Source of the DNA: Candidatus Agathobaculum merdipullorum | Lineage (GTDB): Bacteria; Bacillota; Clostridia; Oscillospirales; Butyricicoccaceae | Assembly: GCA_019115185.1 (NCBI GenBank) | Contig: DXDZ01000048.1 | Span: 1 to 51,547, forward strand | Length of the DNA stretch: 51,547 bases | Direction of reading: 5' to 3' | Shown here: in pieces, positions 7,620-17,670 of the stretch | Numbering within the stretch: the stretch's first letter is position 1 | Layout of the letters: every line of letters starts with the position of its first letter | Notes under the pieces: model-generated | What the model saw: only the letters and a program-made list of their open reading frames with translations | What the model was told of the DNA's origin: nothing | The model's database searches: none | Position numbers and translations under genes: made by a program

Positions 7620-7829
7620 ATGGACAACAAACTGATTCTGCACAACCGCTTGAAAGAAGCGCGCGTTGAAAAAAGTCTATCACAAGCGCAGCTGGCAGAG
7701 CTGGTCGGTGTGTCACGCAACACAATCAGTTCCATCGAAACCGGGCAATTCAACCCGACCGCCAAGCTCGCGCTCATCCTGTGCATCGCGCTGGACAAAA
7801 AATTTGAGGATTTATTCTATTTTGAATGA
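7620..7829 (+). CDS. XRE-family transcriptional regulator (Cro/CI-type)
   Basis: This 69-residue protein is almost entirely a helix-turn-helix domain of the XRE family. The recognition region reads LSQAQLAELVGVSRNTISSI, followed by ETGQFNPTAKLALILCIAL and a short C-terminal acidic tail EDLFYFE that is typical of the small YozG/YvaO-like group. The ATG follows a GTG codon by one position and both are only a few bases after the upstream stop. The nearest candidate DNA targets are the two CAAGTNNACTTG palindromes in front of the operon, so autoregulation is likely. Confidence 0.92.
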   Translation: MDNKLILHNRLKEARVEKSLSQAQLAELVGVSRNTISSIETGQFNPTAKLALILCIALDKKFEDLFYFE

Positions 7830-7835
7830 AACACA

Positions 7836-7867
7836 AAAAAGGATGCCGCAAATGCAGCATCCTTTTT
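7836..7867. terminator. bidirectional terminator
   Basis: AAAAAGGATGC pairs with GCATCCTTTTT around a ten-base loop. The A-tract and T-tract on either side allow use by both the regulator transcript and the convergent lipoprotein transcript. Confidence 0.8.
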
Positions 7868-7879
7868 CTATGTTCTCTA

Positions 7880-8380
7880 TCAGGTGTCCAGTTCGCAGCA
7901 ATACAACGTATTGGTATCGGTGTCATACAGGCCCACCGTAAAATTAAACGATGCCCTGTTCAGGATATCCGCACCGGTCGCTTGATCTTCCTCCACCTGA
8001 CGATCGATCAAACGATAATATCCGTTTGCGATCTCAGACACCAGTGCTTTGCCATCCTCATCCGTCAAAAACGGACCGATGCTGCTGGTTGCATCGGATA
8101 CTCCATAAACCAGCGTCTGAACGGTTTCATCCAGCGGAAACGGCTGCCACGCGGCATCCGCCTTGATTTGTTTTATCATCTCGTCGCCGTCAAAATGCAG
8201 CACCACAAAGGAAGTGCCGTCGCCATTGCCGCTATGCGTGTCCATACTGGACATCGTACTGCCAGTGGAAGCATCCACCCCAAGTGCTTCCGAAACGATC
8301 TCTTGCGGCTCTTGCGAGCCGCAGGCAGCCAATGAAAAGACGAAAACGAGAACAATCCCTATCCAACCTAACTTTTTCAC
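7880..8380 (-). CDS. putative lipoprotein of unknown function
   Basis: The 166-residue product has a classical lipoprotein signal: MKKLGWIGIVLVFVFSLAAC, with the lipobox Cys at residue 20. The mature part is acidic, with a Ser/Thr/Gly-rich linker (about residues 38-55) and an alpha/beta portion containing FVVLHFDGDEMI and the closing FTVGLYDTDTNTLYCCE. I do not recognise the family. The start is a GTG with GGAGG eight bases upstream. It follows gatB by 45 bases on the same strand without an obvious terminator, so it may be read from the gat operon. Confidence 0.8.
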   Translation of the reverse strand: MKKLGWIGIVLVFVFSLAACGSQEPQEIVSEALGVDASTGSTMSSMDTHSGNGDGTSFVVLHFDGDEMIKQIKADAAWQPFPLDETVQTLVYGVSDATSSIGPFLTDEDGKALVSEIANGYYRLIDRQVEEDQATGADILNRASFNFTVGLYDTDTNTLYCCELDT

Positions 8381-8425
8381 AGCAACTACCTCCGCATTGC
8401 ACGTAGGAAAAAGAACGCAGCCAAA

Positions 8426-9850
8426 TTACAGCTTAGCCAGCTCTTGCGCAATCAGCTTGTTGATGATCTGCGGGTTGCCCTGACCCTTGGAAGCCTTCAT
8501 GCACTGGCCCACGAGGAAGCCGGTGACGTTCTTGCCCGCCTTGAAGTCCGCAACCGCCTTTTCGTTCTTGGCGATCACGTCCTGCACGATCGCAAGAATT
8601 GCGCCTTCATCGGACACCTGCTTGAGGCCCATGCGCTCGACAATCGCCTCGACCGTCTCGTCGGTCTCGAACATGCTCGGCAGTACCTTTTTGCCTGCCG
8701 CGCCCGAGATCGTGCCAGCTTCGATCAGCTTGACCAGAGCAACCAGCTTATCCGCGGTCATCTTGGTATCCGGCAGTTCTACGCCCTTGTCGTTGAGGTA
8801 CTTGGAAATATCGGACAGAATCCAGTTTGCCGCCGCCTTGGGCTTGACCTGCTTTGCCGCCGCATCGAGCAGCTCTGCCTTGGCAAAGCTGTCCGAAATC
8901 AGACGCGCTTCCATCGCGGTCATGCCGTACTCATTGAGATAACGCTCATAGCGAGAGATCGGCAGCTCGGGAATCTCGCTCTCGATTTGCTGCATCCACT
9001 CGTCCGAAATCTCAACCGCAATCAGGTCCGGATCGGGGAAATAACGGTAGTCCTGCGCATCCTCCTTGGTGCGCATAACCGTGTTCTTGAGCTTCACGTC
9101 GTCCCAGCGACGGGTCTCCTGCTGAATTTCGCCGCCGTTCTCGACCACTTCGATCTGGCGGGCAATCTCATAGTCAATCGCACGAACCGCACCCGAGAAC
9201 GTGTTGATGTTCTTCATCTCCACGCGCGTACCCAGCTCCTCCGAGCCTTCCGGACGGATAGAAACGTTAACGTCGCAGCGGATCGAGCCTTCCTCCATCT
9301 TACAGTCGCAGATGTCGAGGTAAGACAGCGTGGTTTTGATCATTTCGAGAAATTCCTTCGCTTCCGCCGAGGAATGCAGGTCGGGCTTGGTGACCATCTC
9401 AATCAGCGGCACGCCGCAGCGGTTGAAGTCCACGACCGTGCCGTCGATCTCGTCGTGCAGCAGCTTGCCCGCGTCCTCCTCAAAGTGGATACGCTCCAGA
9501 CGGCAGGACTTCTTCTCACCGTCAACGTAGAAGAACACCTCGCCGTTTTCGCAGATCGGCACATCGAACTGCGAAATCTGGTATGCCTTGGGCAGGTCGG
9601 GATAAAAATAGTTCTTACGGTCGGCCTTGCAGAGCTGGTTGACCGTGCAGCCGGTCGCCTTGCCCATCTTGGCCGCATAGTGTACGACCTGCTTGTTGAG
9701 CACAGGCAGCGCGCCCGGCATACCGGTGCAGACCGGGCAGGTGTGTGTATTGATCGGTGCGCCGAATGAAGTCGAGCACGAGCAGTAGATCTTGCTCTTG
9801 GTGGACAGCTCCGCATGCACCTCAAGGCCGATGACAGCTTGATATTTCAT
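8426..9850 (-). CDS. gatB: Asp/Glu-tRNA(Asn/Gln) amidotransferase subunit B
   Basis: GatB is the tRNA-binding kinase subunit of the GatCAB amidotransferase, which phosphorylates the side chain of Glu-tRNA(Gln) or Asp-tRNA(Asn) and then amidates it. The 474 residues have the expected beginning YQAVIGLEVHAEL, the zinc-binding cysteines (CSCSTSFG and CPVCTGMPG), the KADRKNYFYPDLPK block and a C-terminal YqeY-like helical domain that binds the tRNA. It is the last gene of ligA-gatC-gatA-gatB and starts 15 bases after gatA. Its presence suggests glutaminyl- and/or asparaginyl-tRNA are made by the indirect route. Confidence 0.97.
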   Translation of the reverse strand: MKYQAVIGLEVHAELSTKSKIYCSCSTSFGAPINTHTCPVCTGMPGALPVLNKQVVHYAAKMGKATGCTVNQLCKADRKNYFYPDLPKAYQISQFDVPICENGEVFFYVDGEKKSCRLERIHFEEDAGKLLHDEIDGTVVDFNRCGVPLIEMVTKPDLHSSAEAKEFLEMIKTTLSYLDICDCKMEEGSIRCDVNVSIRPEGSEELGTRVEMKNINTFSGAVRAIDYEIARQIEVVENGGEIQQETRRWDDVKLKNTVMRTKEDAQDYRYFPDPDLIAVEISDEWMQQIESEIPELPISRYERYLNEYGMTAMEARLISDSFAKAELLDAAAKQVKPKAAANWILSDISKYLNDKGVELPDTKMTADKLVALVKLIEAGTISGAAGKKVLPSMFETDETVEAIVERMGLKQVSDEGAILAIVQDVIAKNEKAVADFKAGKNVTGFLVGQCMKASKGQGNPQIINKLIAQELAKL

Positions 9851-9865
9851 TTGTCGTTTCCTCCT

Positions 9866-11335
9866 TTACAGTGCCGCGATGATGTTCTTGAGTCCGGATG
9901 CCTGCTCGAATGCAAGGCCCGCGTCGAGCAGCTTCTGCTCGCCGAAGCGCGGCCCGATCAGCTGCATGCCGATCGGCATCTTGTCTGCGTCAAAGCCGCA
10001 GGGCTGCACCAGACCCGGCAGGCCCGCGATGTTGACCGACACCGTGCAGATATCGCCCGCATACATCTCGAGCGGATTGGTGGTCTTGGAGCCGATCTCA
10101 TACGCCGTGGTGGGCGCAACCGGCGTCAGAATGACGTCGCACTTCTCAAAGGCGTTTGCAAACTCCTCGCGGATCTTACGCTGCGCCGCGCGCGCCTTCT
10201 TGTAGTAAGCGTCGTAGTAGCCAGAGGACAGCACATAGGTGCCCAGCATGATACGGCGCTGTACCTCCGCGCCGAAGCCCTCCGAGCGGCTCTTGGTGTA
10301 AAGCGCAATCAGATCGTCGCCCGCGTTCGGGGTACGATATCCGTACTCGACGCCGTCAAAACGTGCCAGATTGGACGACGCCTCAGCCGACGACAGGATG
10401 TAGTACACCGGCAGCGCGTATTCGACCAGCGGCAGCGAAATCTCGAACACCTCTGCGCCGAGGTTCTTGTAAGTCTCGGCAGCGGCCAGCACGCTCTCGC
10501 GCACCGCGTCCGAAATGCCTGCGCCGAAATATTCCTTGGGCAGACCGATCTTCATGCCCTTGATATCGGCATTCAGATTTGCACGGGTCGAGCCTTCAAA
10601 CGGGGTCTTGACCGAGGTCGAGTCGTGCATCGGGTCGTGACCGGTGATGGCGTCGAGCAGCATCGCCACATCCTCCACCGAGCGGCCAAACGGGCCGATC
10701 TGGTCGAGCGAAGACGCAAATGCGATCAGGCCGTAACGGGACACCGCGCCATAGGTCGGCTTGAGGCCGACTACGCCGCAGAAGGAAGCCGGCTGACGGA
10801 TCGAGCCGCCGGTATCCGAACCGAGCGACAGCGGAACTTCACCCGCCGCAACGACCGCCGCCGAACCGCCGGACGAGCCGCCCGGTACGCGGTTCAAGCC
10901 GTGGGGGTTGTGGGTCGGGTGTGCGGCCGAGTTTTCGCAGGACGAACCCATTGCAAACTCGTCCATATTCGCCTTGCCGGTCATCACTACGTCGTTTGCG
11001 GTCAGCTTTTCAATCACCGTCGCGTTGTACGGCGGCTTGAAGTTGTACAACATCTTGGATGCGCAGGTGGTCAGCGTACCCTTGGTGCAGATGTTGTCCT
11101 TAACGGCAACCGGGATGCCCGCCAGCGCGGACAGTTCTTCGCCCGCGGCGCGCTTCTTGTCCACCTCGGCAGCCTGCGCAAGCGCAGACTCCTCTGCGAC
11201 CGTCACATAGCCCTGCACCTTGTCCTCGACCGCTTTCGTGCGGGCGAAAACATCCTGCGCAAGCTCCACTGCGGAAATCTCCTTATCGGCGAGCATTTTG
11301 GAAAGCTCAGCCGCTGTTTTCTCAAAAAGTGCCAT
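9866..11335 (-). CDS. gatA: Asp/Glu-tRNA(Asn/Gln) amidotransferase subunit A
   Basis: GatA releases ammonia from glutamine for GatB. It is a 489-residue amidase-signature protein with the catalytic triad Lys79 (PVAVKDN), Ser154 (PGGSSGGSAA) and Ser178 (SDTGGSIR). Length and motif spacing are normal. It sits between gatC and gatB in the usual complex-encoding order, starting 17 bases after gatC. Confidence 0.97.
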   Translation of the reverse strand: MALFEKTAAELSKMLADKEISAVELAQDVFARTKAVEDKVQGYVTVAEESALAQAAEVDKKRAAGEELSALAGIPVAVKDNICTKGTLTTCASKMLYNFKPPYNATVIEKLTANDVVMTGKANMDEFAMGSSCENSAAHPTHNPHGLNRVPGGSSGGSAAVVAAGEVPLSLGSDTGGSIRQPASFCGVVGLKPTYGAVSRYGLIAFASSLDQIGPFGRSVEDVAMLLDAITGHDPMHDSTSVKTPFEGSTRANLNADIKGMKIGLPKEYFGAGISDAVRESVLAAAETYKNLGAEVFEISLPLVEYALPVYYILSSAEASSNLARFDGVEYGYRTPNAGDDLIALYTKSRSEGFGAEVQRRIMLGTYVLSSGYYDAYYKKARAAQRKIREEFANAFEKCDVILTPVAPTTAYEIGSKTTNPLEMYAGDICTVSVNIAGLPGLVQPCGFDADKMPIGMQLIGPRFGEQKLLDAGLAFEQASGLKNIIAAL

Positions 11336-11352
11336 TCTTTTCCGTCTCCCCC

Positions 11353-11640
11353 TTATTCTACCACGCGCGGTACGGCTACGCCGCCCGCCTGAAAGTCCGG
11401 TGCGTTCGGCTCGATGAGCTGATCGGGCGTATATTCCTGCACCACCACATCCTCGTGGAACGCATTTTTGCGCTCGGTGTTGATGATATCCGTGATGTCG
11501 CCAAGGTCCAGCTCTGCCAGCTTGTCCACCATGCCGACGATGCCCTGCATGTCGTCCGCGAGACGGTCGAAAATACCGCCCGTCGAGTCCAGACGCGCAA
11601 GGGATGCGATGTGCTCAATTTCTTTTCTGGAAATTGCCAT
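11353..11640 (-). CDS. gatC: Asp/Glu-tRNA(Asn/Gln) amidotransferase subunit C
   Basis: GatC is the small belt-like subunit that stabilises the GatA-GatB complex. The 95 residues show the family pattern: an N-terminal helix with EIEHIASLARL, a central helix MVDKLAELDLGDI, and the extended C-terminal portion with NAFHEDVV and ending in VPRVVE. Its GGAGGAA ribosome site lies inside the end of ligA and its ATG follows the ligA stop by a single base, so it is co-translated with ligA. Confidence 0.95.
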   Translation of the reverse strand: MAISRKEIEHIASLARLDSTGGIFDRLADDMQGIVGMVDKLAELDLGDITDIINTERKNAFHEDVVVQEYTPDQLIEPNAPDFQAGGVAVPRVVE

Positions 11641-11641
11641 G

Positions 11642-13642
<2,001 letters not shown>

Positions 13643-13663
13643 TCACATTCCAATACAGAATAT

Positions 13664-13692
13664 AGTATACCAAATTTTTGGCCCATTCGGAA
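13664..13692 (-). promoter_or_regulatory. possible promoter for ligA-gatCAB
   Basis: On the minus strand TATACT is preceded by a weak TTCCGA with a 17-base spacer, 34 bases before the ligA start. It begins immediately after the yunB stop. The -35 is poor, so confidence is limited. Confidence 0.4.
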
Positions 13693-13695
13693 GTA

Positions 13696-14388
13696 TTATT
13701 TTCCGTTTTCCGACGAATTATCATAATCGCTGACTTCACCGAGCAGACCCGACCCCAGATCGTCGATATAGGTATACCGCTCTGGCACGGTGCCGACGAT
13801 CACCGTGTCGGTGACTGGGTAGCTGGTGACAATCTCGCGGTCCTCGCCGCCCAGCGGCGTTAAAATGCGGAAGCCCGCATGGATTTCGATGATGATGTTA
13901 TGCCGCGTCTGGTTGATGCCCGCCGCGGAAAAGGCGCTGATAAACTCGGCCTCCATCTGGGTCAGGCCCGCCATGCCGATATCGACCGACGGCCCCATAC
14001 CGGTGAAATAGTTTGGGGCAAACACCGTGCCGAGCGGCACCTCAACTGTCGTTTGCTCCAAATCGCTGAGCCGCTCGAACAAGCCGTTGACCAGCCGCGC
14101 CTTGATCTGCCCGATCGCAATGACATCCGTGCGCAGCGCGGTCACATGGTTCTCGCTATCCCGCTCCAAAACGACCATATTCTCATAGGTTTCAGGGTCG
14201 GAAAAGACCTCCTCCTGCATCAGGTTGTTGATCTCCTGAATTGCGCTGTCCTCACACACATTGGTTGCGTATTCCATGAAAATCTGCCGCATCCGCACGG
14301 TCGCCATGATACCGGCGGCTGCCAGCACGGCCAGCAGCACCATCAGCCGCAAGCCCTTCCCTTTTCCGCGATATCTGCGCCGCCGCAT
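13696..14388 (-). CDS. yunB: sporulation protein YunB
   Basis: This 230-residue protein matches YunB, a membrane-associated protein needed for efficient sporulation and made in the mother cell in Bacillus. It has a basic start (MRRRRYRGKGKG), one membrane helix at about residues 14-30, and the family core with AIQEINNLMQEEV, VPLGTVFAPNYFTGMGP and the repeated hydrophobic strands near IIIEIHAGFRILTPLGG. A GGAGGGGG lies before the ATG. Its presence is one of the arguments that the organism forms endospores. Confidence 0.9.
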   Translation of the reverse strand: MRRRRYRGKGKGLRLMVLLAVLAAAGIMATVRMRQIFMEYATNVCEDSAIQEINNLMQEEVFSDPETYENMVVLERDSENHVTALRTDVIAIGQIKARLVNGLFERLSDLEQTTVEVPLGTVFAPNYFTGMGPSVDIGMAGLTQMEAEFISAFSAAGINQTRHNIIIEIHAGFRILTPLGGEDREIVTSYPVTDTVIVGTVPERYTYIDDLGSGLLGEVSDYDNSSENGK

Positions 14389-14432
14389 GTTTCCGCCCCC
14401 TCCGGGACAATATACGCGGCGAAAACCAAAAA

Positions 14433-14459
14433 AAGAAGCACCCGTTTGGGGTGCTTCTT
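14433..14459 (-). terminator. strong terminator after ispH-rpsA
   Basis: AAGAAGCACCC and GGGTGCTTCTT pair perfectly over 11 bases around a five-base loop. Read on the minus strand it is followed by TTTTTTT, the classic Rho-independent form, 13 bases past the ispH-rpsA stop. Confidence 0.93.
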
Positions 14460-14472
14460 TGCATCTTCGGAA

Positions 14473-16407
14473 TTACTCCTCGTCGCCGTACTCGTCGCCA
14501 ACCAGCAGCGCACGAATGGACAGGGAGACCTTCTTCTTCTCATCGTTGATATCGATGATCTTCGCGTTCACCATCTGGCCAACCTCGAGTTCATCCTCGG
14601 GCTTAGCGATGCGGTGATCCGCAATCTGCGAAATATGGATCAGGACGTCCACGCCCGGAACGATCTCAGCGAACGCGCCGAACGGCATGAACTTGAGGAT
14701 CTTGACCTCAGCCACGTCGCCCACGCCGTACTTGGACTTGAATACGTTCCACGGATTGTCCTCCTCGCGCTTGTAGCCGAGGGAGATCTTCTTGTTTTCC
14801 TTATCCAGACCGATCACGAACACCTTAACCTTGTCGCCAACATTGACAACCTCGGACGGGTGCTTGATGCGGCCCCAGGACAGCTCGGAAATGTGAACCA
14901 TGCCGTCCACACCGCCGATATCAACAAACGCGCCGTAGGAGGTCAGGCTCTTTACCGTGCCCTCGTACTCGTTGCCAACCTCGATGGTGCTCCAGATCTT
15001 CTCTGCAGCAGCCTTGCGGGCTTCCTGCTGAATCTGACGGATAGAGCCAACCACGCGCTTGCGCTGACGGTTGATCTCGGTGATATAGAAAGACTGCTTG
15101 GTCTTCACCAGCTGGTTCATCGGCTGATCCTTCGGTACGCCGGTCTGGCTGGCCGGGATAAAGACGCGCACGCCAAATGCGGTTGCAACCACGCCGCCGC
15201 GGTTCTCTTCCACGATGGTGCCTTCCACAACCGTGTGCTCCTCATACGCCTTCTCGATGGTCTCCCAGCCCTTGAGCTGGTCAACACGCTTCTTAGACAG
15301 GGTAACCGTGCCCTCGCCGTCGTTGACGCGGACAACAACTGCTTCGATCTCATCGCCCGGATGGATGTTGGCAGCTACGTCGTAGTTCGGATCATCCGAC
15401 AGCTCGCTGACCGGGATATACGCAGTGTGCTTGACGCCCAAATCGACCTGTACGTCGGTCGTGGACACTGCGACAACGGTACCGGTGACTTTCTCTCCTG
15501 TATTTAAAGTCTTGAAGGACTCTTCGAGCATTGCGGCAAAGTCCTCGCCATTTTCGATTTTCGTTTCTTCGCTCATCATGTTACTGACCTCCTTAATTAT
15601 CCATGCCGGTGTCGATGCCCCTGCTGTGATCCCGACGCGCCCATCCCGGCAGAGCTCCTGCGTCGTAAGCTCCGCGGCGTCCTCGATATAAAGCACATTT
15701 TTGCACAGCGACCGACTGATTTCATACAGCCGTTTTGTGTTGGAACTTTTCTTGTCGCCGATCACAATCATTTGATCCGACGCACCGGCAAGCAGACGAG
15801 CCTCCGACTGACGCTCATCCGTCGCTTTACATATTGTATCAAAAATTTTGAGGTTTGTACACCTTTTTTTTATCAGACCGACGGAAATATTCCAAATTGC
15901 CCGATTGACAGTGGTTTGTGCGACCACGGCAAGAGGCCTGTCAACCATCTCCGGCTGCTCGGTGAACGCCCGTGCCTGCTCTTCGCCCTCCAGCACAACC
16001 GACTCGCCGCACCAGCCTTGGATACCCACGACCTCGGGATGGCCCGCGCTGCCCAGAATGACGATCAAACGGCCGTCCCGGCTTTCCTGATCGACGATGC
16101 GGTGGATTTTCTGGACAAACGGACAGGTCGCGTCAAAAACCTCGCAGTTTTTTGCCGAAAGCGTGTCATAAACGGCGCGCGGTACGCCGTGCGCGCGGAT
16201 CAAAACCTTTGCCCCGTCCGGGATTTCCGCCAGCGTCTGCGCGGTGCGCACGCCGTGCTCCTCCAGACGCCGAATCTCGTGCATGTTGTGAATGATCTCA
16301 CCCAAGGCGAAGATCGTACCGTTTTTTTCCGCCTGCTGTTCGGCCAGTTCGACCGCGCGGCGCACGCCGAAGCAAAATCCGGCGGTTTTTGCAACTGTAA
16401 CACTCAT
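14473..16407 (-). CDS. ispH: IspH - ribosomal protein S1 fusion
   Basis: The 644-residue product joins two complete proteins. Residues 1-278 are 4-hydroxy-3-methylbut-2-enyl diphosphate reductase, the last enzyme of the MEP isoprenoid pathway, with the three Fe-S cysteines at 12 (GFCFGV), 95 (DATCPF) and 193 (TICKAT) and the substrate histidines in EIIHN, RAHGVP and AGHPE. From about residue 300 there are four S1 RNA-binding domains; the third (GTVKSLTSYGAFVDIGGVDG) and fourth are the most canonical. A short acidic linker separates them. This bifunctional arrangement is known from Clostridia. It overlaps plsC by four bases and ends the rpiR operon. Confidence 0.95.
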   Translation of the reverse strand: MSVTVAKTAGFCFGVRRAVELAEQQAEKNGTIFALGEIIHNMHEIRRLEEHGVRTAQTLAEIPDGAKVLIRAHGVPRAVYDTLSAKNCEVFDATCPFVQKIHRIVDQESRDGRLIVILGSAGHPEVVGIQGWCGESVVLEGEEQARAFTEQPEMVDRPLAVVAQTTVNRAIWNISVGLIKKRCTNLKIFDTICKATDERQSEARLLAGASDQMIVIGDKKSSNTKRLYEISRSLCKNVLYIEDAAELTTQELCRDGRVGITAGASTPAWIIKEVSNMMSEETKIENGEDFAAMLEESFKTLNTGEKVTGTVVAVSTTDVQVDLGVKHTAYIPVSELSDDPNYDVAANIHPGDEIEAVVVRVNDGEGTVTLSKKRVDQLKGWETIEKAYEEHTVVEGTIVEENRGGVVATAFGVRVFIPASQTGVPKDQPMNQLVKTKQSFYITEINRQRKRVVGSIRQIQQEARKAAAEKIWSTIEVGNEYEGTVKSLTSYGAFVDIGGVDGMVHISELSWGRIKHPSEVVNVGDKVKVFVIGLDKENKKISLGYKREEDNPWNVFKSKYGVGDVAEVKILKFMPFGAFAEIVPGVDVLIHISQIADHRIAKPEDELEVGQMVNAKIIDINDEKKKVSLSIRALLVGDEYGDEE

Positions 16408-16991
16408 ACTTTTTCCTTCAGCGCATAAATGCGGTGCAGAATATCATCCGCAATCACGCCGTAATCCTTTTCTTTTGCATCCGGGCGGAACGGCTCACCA
16501 ATGACCACGGTTGCCTTGCAGCGAAAGCCCTTGTTTTCCGTGATGTACATGGGCAGAATCGGCGCGCGGGTCTTGACCGCCAGCATCGCCGCGCCCTTTT
16601 TGGTTTCGCCCTCGCTCGCACCGCGCGTGCCCTGCGGAAAGATAATCAGCTTGCGGCCTTCGCGCACCGCGCCCAGCGCGGTCTTGATCGCGGTGATATC
16701 CGCACCCTCGCGGTCGATCGGGAACGCGCCCAGCGCCGCAATCAGCCATGCAAACAGCTCATTGCCCTCAAACAGCTCCTTTTTCGCCATCAAACGCAGC
16801 GGCGTTGTATGCCCAAGCGCCACTGCTGCAAACGGCGGGTCGGATAACTGCACATGGTTGGGACAAACCACACAGCCGCCCTCCGGGATATTCTCCCGGC
16901 CGATCACCTTGTATCCAAAATAAATGTGAAAAGCCAGCGCCACAAACGGCACTGCCAACCATTGGAACCAGCGATGGAATTTGAGTTTCAT
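16404..16991 (-). CDS. plsC: 1-acyl-sn-glycerol-3-phosphate acyltransferase
   Basis: PlsC adds the second acyl chain to lysophosphatidic acid at the inner face of the membrane, making phosphatidic acid. The 195-residue protein has an N-terminal membrane helix (WLAVPFVALAFHIYFGY), the catalytic NHxxxxD motif as NHVQLSD, and the glycerol-phosphate binding motif as PQGTRG. ATGA-type overlaps at both ends couple it to cmk upstream and ispH-rpsA downstream, the usual clostridial order. Confidence 0.93.
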   Translation of the reverse strand: MKLKFHRWFQWLAVPFVALAFHIYFGYKVIGRENIPEGGCVVCPNHVQLSDPPFAAVALGHTTPLRLMAKKELFEGNELFAWLIAALGAFPIDREGADITAIKTALGAVREGRKLIIFPQGTRGASEGETKKGAAMLAVKTRAPILPMYITENKGFRCKATVVIGEPFRPDAKEKDYGVIADDILHRIYALKEKV

Positions 16992-17668
16992 CGGTTTTCC
17001 TCCGTTTTTTCCCGAATGATGCGCAGCACGGCATCGATGCTCTGCTCGAGCGTGATACTGCTCGTATCCAGCAGCACTGCGTCCTCCGCCTGCTTGAGCG
17101 GCGCGACCGCGCGCGTCATGTCCTGATGGTCACGCTGCCGGATGTCGCGCAGCACCGCGTCCAGCGTCACCTGCTGCCCCTTTTCTTGCAGTTCCAGAAA
17201 ACGCCGCTGCGCGCGCGCCTCGGCCGACGCCGTCAGGAAAATCTTGACCGGCGCATCCGGCAGAATAACCGTGCCGATATCGCGCCCGTCCATGAGGATA
17301 TTGCCGTTTTTCGCCATATTGCGCTGCGTATCGAGCAAAAACTGCCGCACTTCGGGCACCGCCGACACCTTGGAGGCATATTTTGCAATCTCTGGCGTAC
17401 GGATAGCGTCCGACACATCCTCGCCGCACAGCAGGATATGCTGCGCGCCGTCCTGATACTGAAGCGAAAGCGTAATTTCGGGCAAAACCGAAACAATCCC
17501 CGCCGTATCGTCCCCTGAAATGCCTTTCCGGCACACGGCAAGGCCGATCGCGCGGTACATCGCGCCCGTGTCCACATATACATAGCCCAGCTGCGCCGCC
17601 GCCGCGCGCGCAACCGTCGATTTGCCCGCACCCGACGGGCCGTCAATGGCGACCGAAATGTAACCCAT
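16988..17668 (-). CDS. cmk: (d)CMP kinase
   Basis: Cytidylate kinase phosphorylates CMP and dCMP for nucleotide and lipid synthesis. The protein has the P-loop GPSGAGKST near the N-terminus, the conserved DTGAMYRA, the MDGRDIGTVILPDA block and the lid region with QRDHQDMTRAVAPL. I placed the start at the ATG preceded by AAGGAGG, giving 226 residues; an 18-codon extension upstream would read into the end of the FAD enzyme gene and lacks family similarity. Confidence 0.95.
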   Translation of the reverse strand: MGYISVAIDGPSGAGKSTVARAAAAQLGYVYVDTGAMYRAIGLAVCRKGISGDDTAGIVSVLPEITLSLQYQDGAQHILLCGEDVSDAIRTPEIAKYASKVSAVPEVRQFLLDTQRNMAKNGNILMDGRDIGTVILPDAPVKIFLTASAEARAQRRFLELQEKGQQVTLDAVLRDIRQRDHQDMTRAVAPLKQAEDAVLLDTSSITLEQSIDAVLRIIREKTEENR

Positions 17669-17670
17669 GT

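Noticed and set aside
9815-11392. 525-codon open frame antisense to gatA
   Set aside because: gatA is certain from its catalytic triad; the antisense frame arises from GC-rich third positions and spans gene boundaries.
13879-15507. 542-codon open frame antisense to yunB and the S1 domains
   Set aside because: It crosses the strong terminator and two real genes, and the protein is unlike any known family.
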